Below are positions 21,419 through 32,000 of a stretch of 64,000 nt of DNA, piece after piece (position 1 is the first letter of the stretch; every line of letters starts with the position of its first letter). The notes under the pieces are model-generated. The model had not been told where the DNA came from and searched no databases. It saw only the letters and a list, made by a program, of their open reading frames with translations. This stretch comes from Ciona savignyi (Eukaryota; Chordata; Ascidiacea; Phlebobranchia; Cionidae): the NCBI GenBank assembly GCA_000149265.1, contig CH003233.1, positions 356,365-420,364 of the forward strand, written 5' to 3'. A program made the position numbers and the translations under genes.

Positions 21419-24400
21419 ATGGTAAACCGATCCAGAACGTCCCCTTCCATTTACTCTCAAGGTGGTGATGAACTTATGAACGGAGATTATGATTCTATTT
21501 ACAAGGTAAGACAGGTTGTGTAGACATATATGGTTAGCTGACCGCTTTATATACATCATGTGTTGCCGAATGGTTAAAGCGACCGATTCATATGACAGCT
21601 TGGGGGCCTAATGGTTAAAGCGAGCTTCTCATATGTGTGACTGAATGATTAAAGCGACCGGTTCATATATACAACATATGTATTTAACCAAAATAAATAT
21701 AACCTCAACCTTAAAAAATAAGAAATATGTTCTCGTATACGTCCATCGAAAGTCAAGCCTAAATACAGTGTAACGACCTTGAGATTTATAATGTTTTTGC
21801 CGAGTGTAATAAATCAGTGCAAGTGTTTGTGCCGCGCCTGACACTAGTCTTCAAACGGTGACCGCCTAAACCGATAACCACCAATCTAGGGTAACTTTTT
21901 GGCAATTAATTGTACTTGACAGTCTCTTATCGACACTTAAAGTGAGACCCCCTACCCGGAAACCATGCCAACTTAGGCCTGTCAACCGATATAGAAAGCA
22001 GGGACAGGAACCATACACTCCAGAAAGCAGTGATTGCTCCCTTCAGATTAGAGTCGACTTCCTGTTATTAGGTCCCAGTCGCGGCAAAAAGTAGTCAGCA
22101 TCCTATATATGCGCAGTTGGATATAATATATTCAATTAAACCTAACTTATTTTTTATTGTTCTCATTTCACCTAAGACTGCATTTTATTTAAATTATGAT
22201 AATTTAGTTAGCTAATATCAATATTTTTTTCCTTTTCCTTCTAGTTTAAGTGTATGTCACTGAACGGGTTCGACAATCAAAACCAACATTGCCCAGTTTT
22301 GTTCGAATTTTCACCAGCCACCAACCGAGAACGACGAATATCATTGCCTAACACGGTACAGTTGTTTAAATGTTGATCTATTTTTATCTATTGCTTTAAA
22401 AATATACCGTAAAGTCTTCTGTACACAAATATAGTAATTTGGTAGTAATTTTCCTTTTTTATAGGAATAAACCTCATTGCCACGATGGGTTTTAGATCAA
22501 TTCGTTTATATCCAAATAATTCTGTATTAATATGCATTTTTCATCGGTTCCTATACTTATATTCAAAGCTATTGCACAATATTCTATATTTTTTGGACTT
22601 TTATAATTTAAAATCCTTGAATCCACTGGGTTTAGGCGATGTGTGCTAACCTTGCCCAGGGACAAAACAAACTAGCTAGTGTTCAGTTTCGATCATAATA
22701 CCTTTTGGCTGAAAGTGGGCGCACAAAGTCCCTAATATATTTAGACCAGTTTTAAGCGTATAGTATGATAATTTCAAGTTAAAGTAGTTGACACCATAAA
22801 TTTTATAGGCGTCAAATTGCTATACCGCTCCGGCAAATATGTTGCAATATTCTGTTGTAATACTGGGAGAGTTGAGCGTGGGAAAATCCGCATTATGCCG
22901 CAAATACTTCCGCACTGGCCTAGAAGAAGGACTTGGTGAAGAATTGTGCGATTATGACGACATAAACGAATTTGTCGGAAAGAATGGATTCAGTCGTAAG
23001 TGAAATACTTTTCGTTGGAATCTTAAAACATAGGATATAGAATATTTATGTTTATCCTCGTGAATGGAAAAACGCGACAGAGGGGCAATCGTCAGATTAC
23101 CGACGAGTTATTGCAGAATGTTGTGTATGATTAAAACATTCCCTTAATTTAGTAAAACCCATTATTTCCACTCTGTTGGGGCAATGTCCGCTAAGTGGTT
23201 TGTCCAAGTAAACAGCAAACAAATTATAGCTAGCAGTTCCATATAGCAATGGATGGTAATAATATGGTACATACATGCTTATACATAGGCATAAGATCTT
23301 TTAACAAATATTTCGGCCGCCATTTTAACTTAAGATTGTTCAACAGACCACATATACGAAAGGCCAGTTGTGGTTGGAGGTGTTAGTTGTAAGATTCGGA
23401 TTTTGGACGTAAACACTGAGGTATTGTGATGTTTAAAATCTATTGTGATGTCATATGTGATCATTATTACTACAAATTATCATTATCACAAGCAAAACTG
23501 ATTCCTTATTCAAATAGAATTTTGTACATATAAAGGCTTGTGGTAAAAGTTTGATTAAAGTCTATGTACATTAACTCATTTATAAACCACGTTTAAAAAG
23601 AAAATTAAGACAATCGTTCTCCTTGGTAAACTCGTAATTATTGCGTATATGCGCCACTAATTTAATTCACTGGTTAAAACCACTCTTTAAAATATGGGGC
23701 GTCTTGATAAATTTAAAAAAACTGTAAGAAAATATTATAAAAAATATTTAAATATTATATAACACTCAATGAAATAAACAGTTCTATATTTACAATTTTT
23801 CAAATAATCAAACATCTGCAGGCATGCACAGAGCTGCTGCCTATTAACTTGAATAATCGATAGACATAAGATTTCCCAATTAATCAGTTAATCCATTAAA
23901 TACACTGCATTTCGATGATTACAAATGTAGATTAATGGATATTAAAATGTGCTCCCTCTTCTAATTGGTTTTGTTTTTCTGATTACAAAATTGGAGCTTA
24001 ATATTTATTTTAATAATCAGCGACTCGTGCATTTTGAACGGTTGTGTGACCGACTCGTCTAAGGGGCTCGGTTCATACTGCAATTGTTATATAAATGTAC
24101 ATATTTTCCTAGTACTTATTATAAAAATAATCAAATTTTTGTTCTTCAGAAACACCTCATTGAGTCGGGCGCCGAAGATGACGTAACTACCATCGGTCGT
24201 TACGCAGGTGTTGGCGACGGTTGTATTGTGACGTACGCTGTTACAGGTATGGATCGGTTGATGATAAGTGGATGATATATTGTTTGGACCGAAGACAGAT
24301 TGAAATTAATCTACGTGTACACCTGCGGCATGTGTAACGATTTAATCACATACCAACCGAGCACATAGTTTTACCATAGAATACTAACTTTCTGTAAGTT

Positions 24401-26418
24401 AGTATTCTATGGTTTTACGCCCTTCGTTATGTCAATTGGCTAATTTTCGAACCATGGTAATAGATTTTATTTTTGTACGAAATTTGGTATACGTATCTGT
24501 CGTGATAACGATTCGGCCAAAATTTCTATATTTTGTCAGCAGTTGGTAACTTGGGCAACACTAAATGGAAAATTTAACACGACACCTTCCTTTTTCTTTT
24601 CTTAGTTTTGTGCTACGTCAGTTGGTTTTAAAAACATATTACTTACTTACTTTTTAAAGGAAAATTCCATTTGTACTAGCAGTAATAATTAAAATGTGTT
24701 TTTATATCCAGATCGAGGCACGTTCAAAACAGCCGCGGGAATTCTTCGAACCATAATGACCGCAAGAGGGCCTTCATCTCGCGATTCCCCTCTAATATTA
24801 GTTGGAAACAAATGCGACCTCGTACGGAAACGACAAGTCTCCACAAAAGGTAGGTTGTTGATTTAAAGTCGTGACGAATTAGCAAAAAAGGAAGGGTATA
24901 AAAAGTTAGTTAATATACCGCCGAACGTCTATTTGGCATATAATAACGTTGCAAAATAATATGCTAAGATGTTTCGACAAGTCCTTCAATGTAATCCATA
25001 ATAACACACATATTTTTAACTTTCTGAAAAAGAGGCATACAGTATGTAAAATACATGTTGTAAAAAGTATACTTATTTTGATCCGTGAAAAACTTTTTTG
25101 TAGAGGGAATTCGACTTGCCGAAAGATACAACGTTAAATTCGTTGAAACGTCAGCGTCGTTGAATCAGAACGTCGACGGCTTATTCGAAGGAATAATCAG
25201 CCAGATTCACCTAAGGGCAGCACCAAGCAGATCAAAATCTCCCTCGGAATCTTCAGCGTCATCTAGCGGTGTAAAATCAGCGGAATTGTTAAGGAGATTC
25301 AGGGGAAGTGTGATTACAACGATAAACGGAATAAGGTAAGAGAAAACATCTGGTTTTCAGCTATACCTAGTTCTGCCATCCCTAGGCATTTCTTATATTT
25401 TCTGTATCTGATCATCTAGTGATGAAAAAAAATGAAATGTATTTGATTATAATTCAGTGATTCGATGACCAGCAAGACATTATGTTTAAATAATGATATA
25501 AAAGAAAGATTCAAGAGTTTTCATAATTTGCGATGAAATAGTTTGATGAATTAGTGCGTCGTCTTTTAGATAAAGGGTTGGAGTTTCAAATTTGGTCACT
25601 AGTTGGTAGGTTTAGTCCCTAGGTATTTTAGCGGACTTTTGCACCCACTAGTAGATCAATGGATTCAATCCAATGGGTTTTAACATTTAGCTGGACAATA
25701 TATAAATATCTGACTTATTGTTTTCATAGAATACCATATAAGATATACCAGTACTCTATTTTAACGTAATAAATAATGATAACAGCTTCACTGCACTGTG
25801 TTGTGTCCAGATGATTTATAGACTATTAAATGTCCGCTATCATTCACGAACATATTTATTTGATATCTTATGGAGTGTATTTATAGTATATGTCTAAGAT
25901 ATCTAATTAATCTTTTACGGCACATAATCAATACAACATCGGTTAAAAATAAGATCCAACCTTACGTCGCTGGTTTCGATGTCACTTTTTACGGTCTTGT
26001 AACTTTCCGGTCGGTGTAATAACCCATTGTCTGTTGTAGTAACCCTTCGGTAGATGTAGTTACCCATCAGCCCTTATACTAACCACTTGGCCGGTATTGT
26101 AGATCGCCGGGCGGTGTTATTGTAACCCTTCGGTATACAGTACTGTCATTTAGAATAGATTAGATTCATCAACTTATTATTCTCTTACTTTTTAGGAAGC
26201 TAAACCGCTTAAGCCAATCTTCAAGTGATGGTGCCCCTTCTAACTCCGAAGACCGGGAATTTGTGGATGATGATGACGTGTTTACTACGTCAAAGCCGAA
26301 CGATTACGTAGAAATGCCCGAAACCGAAAATCCAGGAAAGATTCGAAAATTGATCCGACGCCTGACAGGAAAAAAGCTAACGACGAGGCAAAACTGCCAG
26401 AACTTAAGTGTCCTGTAA
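21419..26418 (+). CDS. RGK-family (Rem/Rad/Gem-like) small GTPase, 8 exons
   Basis: 382 residues. RGK proteins bind CaV-beta subunits and suppress voltage-gated calcium channels. Exons: 21419-21505, 22245-22355, 22809-22995, 23347-23420, 24150-24246, 24712-24849, 25104-25335, 26196-26418; the phases close to one frame. The P-loop is GELSVGKS (86-93). No switch I threonine motif is seen. The G3 region reads ILDVNTE in place of DxxG. G4 is NKCD (218-221) and G5 is ETSA (246-249). A long basic/serine tail ends QNCQNLSVL. The cysteine seven residues from the C-terminus and the LSVL end are the RGK signature, and no CAAX box is present. The 66-residue N-terminal extension and the missing G3 glycine also fit RGK. 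Which vertebrate paralogue it matches cannot be told; an unduplicated ancestor is likely. Confidence 0.93.
21527..21680 (+). repeat. Diverged tandem copies of the SINE-B head
   Basis: Four spaced repeats of (G/A)AATGGTTAAAGCGACC-like sequence, each followed by TTCATAT. This is the same head as the array at 16005-16220 but older. It lies in RGK intron 1, 22 bp after the donor. Confidence 0.6.
22615..22737 (-). repeat. SINE-A head fragment
   Basis: Inverted family words: CACTGGGTTTAGGCGATGTG, GCCCAGGGACAAAACAAACT and CTTTTGGCTGAAAGTGGGCG. It lies in RGK intron 2. Confidence 0.65.
23030..23220 (-). repeat. SINE-A fragment
   Basis: TATGTTTATCCTCGTGAATG, GGGGCAATCGTCAGATTACC and CAATGTCCGCTAAGTGG follow in inverted order. 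It lies in RGK intron 3. Confidence 0.7.
24373..24413. repeat. Perfect 18-bp hairpin with 5-nt loop
   Basis: ACCATAGAATACTAACTT (24373-24390), loop TCTGT, then its exact reverse complement (24396-24413). It lies in RGK intron 5. No target duplication was recognised around it. Confidence 0.85.
26005..26150 (+). repeat. Degenerate ~21-bp tandem repeat
   Basis: Repeats of the form CGGTNGNTGTAGTAACCC(A/T)T occur five to six times with drift in the last RGK intron, 50 bp before the final acceptor. Confidence 0.55.
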
Positions 26419-26752
26419 AAAATGTTTTTTGGTATTTTTTTTTAATTTTGAGCGAAAACCGAAAGAACTGAGTTATCGGTTCATGGGCAGATTCGGCTGA
26501 TTTGTTATTACGTCGTTTCGTCAACGTATTTCTGTAGTTCTGCGTAAATTTCGTAAATATACATTTTTCATACCAAGAAGCACATTTTTCTGTATTGCAT
26601 TGTACATTAAATAGCGATTTAAAACACTTGAACATAGAGGCCTTTCTGCTGCTGTAAAAGGTGATTCACTCGGTTGGACTGTAGTTATATTTTTATCGCT
26701 ATGATTTTTTATTTATTTATTCTACGACCCTATGCGTTTTACATAATGTTTT

Positions 26753-26758
26753 AATAAA
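26753..26758 (+). other. Polyadenylation signal of the RGK gene
   Basis: AATAAA, 335 bp downstream of the RGK stop codon; no nearer AATAAA was seen. Confidence 0.55.
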
Positions 26759-26829
26759 ATACAGTATCGCAACTGGGCCGTTTTTATCTTTCATGCCAGG
26801 CCTGGATCGGTAGCTGTGTTTCGTGGATT

Positions 26830-26980
26830 ACGAAAAAGCGACAGAGAGACAGAGTGACAGAGAGTCAGAGAAAATAGAGAGAAAGGAGAAAGAAAGATAA
26901 AAAAAAGAAGATTAAATGCGAGAGCGACATATACAGAGAAACTGAAAAAGAAAGAATGAGAAAGAGACAAACTGATAGAG
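26830..26980 (+). repeat. Purine-rich GAGA-type low-complexity tract
   Basis: GACAGAGAGACAGAGTGACA and similar GA/AG runs continue for about 150 bp just after the RGK 3' end. Simple sequence; no coding sense. Confidence 0.7.
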
Positions 26981-27119
26981 TTCTGGGTTCTTAATGAATT
27001 GCAACGCCAATGCTATGGTGAAAGCAATATATCAAACCACCACAATCAAGTCCGTGTGGTAATATATATAGACATTTCAATGCCGGGTCCACATACACAC
27101 ATACAAACCGACGGAAAAG

Positions 27120-27312
27120 CATTGCTTCTTTTTACTGAGCGGACGGAGGAGAGAAACCGCACACAAAATCGAAAATTAGGGCGTTAAAGTTTTAAACATG
27201 GGGTTACAGTTTTGGGGTTGAGATTAGTGTTTATAGGGCAGGGTTAAAATTAGTTTTTAAAGTTTTAATGTGCAGATTCCCTCCTTTCCTCTTTCCCTTC
27301 TTTTGGTGTTGC
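27120..27312. mobile_element. MITE-T copy, inverted
   Basis: It opens near GGACGGAGGAGAGAAACCGC and carries AAACATGGGGTTACAGTTTT, the inverse of the family interior. It ends with CCCTCCTTTCCTCTTTCCC. Confidence 0.65.
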
Positions 27313-27889
27313 CATCGTTTTCGCCTCTTCGTGTTTTTTTATCGTAGAAACAAAAAATAAACTAAATCGCTTTCGTATGAGCGACATAAGGCTTTTACCA
27401 TTTTGTCTCTTTTTATAACCCTCGTTGGCACTAGAGAACAAAAAAAAAAGAAACTTTGTTTTTAGATTTTGTATTACTTGGAGAAAGCAGAAACTCTGCC
27501 TACGTAAAACGGCCGAGCCCAACATAAGGACACACCAATCATCAGATCCTTATTCTAACATTAAACTGGTCAATCGTTATACCGCGTTCTCAAAGTCAGG
27601 GCGTATGCTGTATGCCGTTTTCTGTTTCGTGTTAAGTTTGTTATAAGACGGTGGTCCTTTACTTTGTTCTTATACTAACTATAATTAACCAATTCTGCAT
27701 ATTTTTTTACATTTAGTGATTTTAAAATTGTTACATTATAAATTAAACCTTTTGCACAAACCACAATTCAATTTAAAAAATGGTCATTTTTTTCAAATTA
27801 TGAAACTTGTTTCAGTTGTTCAGCTTTGTAAACATTTTAACCGACTCCTGCTGTTTAACATTATTTAATTCCAGTTCTCTATAAATACT

Positions 27890-28313
27890 GGATACTTCGG
27901 ACCACCCAGAATCCAGGCGCCGAAATTCTGTCTGCTGGGGTGCTCGGACGCCCCGCTGGAAATCGTTTGTTGCGTCATAGCGGCAACAAAGGCGCCACGC
28001 TGCGACGATTTTGTCTCCAAACTCATCAAGGATTTCGTAACAAAAGACCGCGCGGTCCTCGCGAATATTTTTATGTCAAAAGTTCAGTTATTACCCTGAG
28101 ATAATGGCAATGATGATCGTAAAAAGGCCGCCCGAGAACGCGATAATGATTCACCAATACAAAACAGAGCCGAAGCGCCGAGACGACACGAAAAGTTTTA
28201 AAAGATTTCTAGTTATCATAGGCGGCGGTTATAAACTTGTAATGGCCGTATTACCAAGTGGAAGTCAAAAGACGACTACCGTTGTGCTATGTCTACCAGT
28301 ATGCGATGGATAA
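27890..28313. other. GC-richer island of unknown role between RGK and NPR genes
   Basis: This stretch is clearly richer in G+C than its surroundings and belongs to none of the repeat families. After an acceptor-like TTTAATTCCAG ending near 27875, the plus strand is open for about 69 codons to a TGA at about 28099-28101 (contains IQAPKFCLLGCSDAPLEIV). The minus strand is also open for more than 50 codons. A second plus frame (28104-28313, 69 codons) follows. I recognise no family. It could be a terminal exon of an unplaced gene, a promoter or enhancer of the downstream receptor gene, or a transposon scrap. Confidence 0.3.
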
Positions 28314-28724
28314 TTCTAATGCAGCATTTGTTTTATCTTCTTACTACGAGTGTTTCATATTTATGGTGATAGCAACATGTGTCAATTTCTTAGCTCCAGG
28401 TTTGTTTCAAATAGTCGTAGATTTTGTGTAGTCAGGTAGATAGGTAAATGTCGCTATAAGAAAGCACAAAGGTTATACGGTTGTGTGACCAAATGATTGA
28501 CCCGAAAGATGCATAATACCGATATAAAAAAATTTCTAGGCTGGTGCATTTGATATGCATAGATAAAAATATAATATGGTATACAGTAAGTGGAGAAAAA
28601 ATAAAAATAATATAGTCATTTAATATCTTCTTCTTACGCGTTAAAATTCATAGCATCGGATACGTATGCAATTATTTAATTGCAGTTTTGTGATTTTCCG
28701 CTATTCATTATTGATGTATACAGC

Positions 28725-28960
28725 CCTACATGTCAGCGAAGAGGTTGTTGAATCGAAAACAGCCGCGAGCGAGACGACTGTGTGTTTTCTTTGGCAAGGA
28801 ACTTAACGGATATCGCCCGAATCCACTGGAATATTGGGTTACTAGAACTAAAGGAATGTCTTATTTATATACTACACACTGCAATAACTCCCATAGCCCA
28901 GCAATGGGTACGAGGTAATCTGTCCATTGGTCGCATTATACCGCTTCCTGCATTTTATTA
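28725..28960 (+). repeat. SINE-A copy
   Basis: TTGGCAAGGAACTTAACGG, CCGAATCCACTGGAATATTGG, CTACACACTGCAATAACTCC and GGGTACGAGGTAATCTGTCC follow in family order, 100 bp upstream of the receptor gene's start. Confidence 0.75.
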
Positions 28961-29059
28961 CTAAGTAGTAGAGTTATATTAACCTATATCATATTAACAG
29001 CTTTGATGACAATTGATGCGAATGTAAATTGCGTATGTAGGCTGATCTGATTATAAAAA

Positions 29060-32000
29060 ATGGCTGAGATTGGGACCGTACTGCCCATATATTTTTCCCT
29101 TTTTCTATGTCTGCACAGCACTATGGTACTTTCCCAGGGGGTTTTCCCCGATGCACCCAACACGACGGTTAACATCGTAGTAATGGCGCCCTTCGACGGA
29201 GAGTATTTATTTCGCAAAGAACTTGTGGAACCGTCGGTGGACTATGCAATGGCGTCGATTCGAAGGGATTTACCAACAGCATTGCGGAATATACGATTCA
29301 ATATCACGTACAGGTAAGTGATAAAAAACATAGTATGTTGGATAGGTGATGGGATATTTATGTTTATCCCTAGAATAGTGAAAACATGTGATTAGGTGGG
29401 CAGAACTAAAATAAGGGACTTATAGAAAAATTTCACTTTTGGACGGGTCAAGAATAGGGTTACAGTTGGGAAAACTAAACGATCAAACAAAGGGAGGTAT
29501 GGAAAAGAAAGGTTTTAAGAGTTTTTTAAATATTTATGTCCGGAGAAGGGTTAGAATTAGTTTCCATAGTTTTAGTGAGCAGTCTCCTTTCCTCAATCCT
29601 TTATTGGTGATATCCTTACAGTTCGGGTTAAAATAAGAACAAATTTATTCATTTTCCTGTCAAGTCCGGACATTTTCTAAACCGAGTAGTTTGATGGGTT
29701 TTACCAAAAATAAAAAAAACGCCTCAATCATAAACAGCACACTGCAATAACTTAGGTAACCAGATGGTGGGGGACAGGTAATCTAACGTTTGGACGTGTG
29801 AATAAATGTCTATTTTACCATTCACGGGGATAAAACAATAGCATGAATATCATTAAAGTTTACATATTCTCTATTATCTCCTACAGGGACTCCCATTGCA
29901 GTCGGAAGGCGGCGATCGAAGCCGTCAATTTCTACTACGGCCGTTGCGGAGATGACGTCACCACCTCGATGACGTCACCGATACTTTTCCTCGGTCCGGT
30001 CTGCAACGACGCTGCGTCGATGGTGGCGACTTTCGCCGAGAACTGGAACGTTCCAATAATTTCTCCAGGGGCGCACGCAGCATGGCTGATACCGGGCGGG
30101 GAATACCCGCTGTTGAACCGAATAACCCCGTCCTATACCGACCTGTCGTATTTTATCCACGGCATATTTCTAACCCTCATGCATGGAATTAGCTACCCCG
30201 TACATTTGGTCTACAGCGACGATGAAAATGGGAGAATGACAGAAAGGTGGGTAAAATATTTTTAAGATAGACAACTGAATAATAATTTTCGACCGAATAA
30301 TTTGGTGGTTTAGTGCAACGCCTTTCAGCCAAAGGTTCGTACTACACACGACAATAGCTCTGGTAACTTGATATTGGGTGTGAAGAAATCTGATAATTAC
30401 CTGTATGTTAACCCCCTTGCGTTTTCCCGTTCACGAGTATAAATATGAACATCCTATCCTATCAAACGTGAGCGTGCCACAATGCTATTTTCGGCTCAGT
30501 GTATAAAGGCCCACACACTGCTGTACATAAATATATGTAGCAGACTTTGCATGGGTTTATTTTATAAATGTTAATATGAGCCTGATTTTAAGAATCGTCG
30601 ACGCCTAGTTCCCATAATCTGGCTATTTCCAGTAAATCCAGACACGGTGGTTAAGTTTGAGACCCGCTATATAAACATAGACATGGATTAGAAACAAGAA
30701 ATCACAAATCATACCAATTGTGAGTTACTAATACGTAATCTCGAGATGGTTACTGAAGAGGCAAAGTCTAGGTTAAGTGAATTAAGGGAACAATTGAGTA
30801 TAATTTCAAACAGAGTTTCAAAATTAAATATTGCAAAAAAATGTTTAACTACACGGATAAAGTTAAAAAAATAGTAAATCGCCTTTCGAATAGTTAGCTA
30901 ACGATTGCTTTTTAGCATTCTAAACATGCGTGTGGCCGTCTATGACATAACAATTGGTCTTGTTCGTCAAGGTTATTTTGGGAGAAACGCACATTTGTTA
31001 TTCTTGGACCACACTACTGTCTGTTTCGTCACATTTCGTTTTATAAACTCACAAAAGCGAGTTGATGACTCATCATTGTGCACAGTTGTTGATCAAAATT
31101 GAAAGTGAAGTCGGTTTCCACTTTAGACGAGAAAGCTAAGACGGCCGCCTATTTTTAAACACAACTAAAATAGGCTTGTGGTAATTGCCCTACACCACTT
31201 TAAAGAGCTTGATACTTATATTTAAACTAGTGGGCTTGGAAGGAAAAAAGGATTAAATGCCCAGCAAAAAAACTTTTCCTAACGTGTATAATCTAGCTTT
31301 GTAGCGTTACTCACCCTTCTTTTGTGTGCGGTTAAAATATATAGAAATCGCTAAAAATCTTTGAAACCATTAAAATTGTAAAAAAATAAAAAAAATGTTT
31401 ATAGGGCATTTTGTATTTTTGATTGTCTTCTATACTTAGGATAGATTAAAAAATATTTATGTTTATCGCCGTGAATGAATAAACCAAGGGTGTAAACACA
31501 CGGGCAATCATCAGATCACCTCGCGTCTAGTTTCGAACTTGAAACCTTGAAAGGCGTCGCTCTAAACCACCAGACTTATAAACATGATTAAGGATTTTAC
31601 AATAACCCGTAGAGTGCTGTTAGAAATAAGTTAGCAAAACGATGAACGGTCTTGTCACCGAATGGTTAACGGGATACATATACAGAGTTATATACAAAAA
31701 ATACCCAAGTGACGAGCTTATCATGGGTTAAAAATTGATCCGGTAAAAATCAAAATAAGCGTTGAAATTGGGTAAGGTCGTGTGGCCGAATGGTTAACGC
31801 GACCGATACATAAACCGACTTTTACATTCAAAAAGGTCTTAGCAACGGGTACGAAACTATGCCGGGTAAAAAATATGAGTTACAATTAATTTAAGTGGTT
31901 TGGTTAAAAATGCGGTAAAAGATATCTCGGTCGTGTGTGGTATGATTCAAGGGTTGGTTTGATTTCTCTTCAATTTTAGTAGAACCTAGCAAACCACTGG

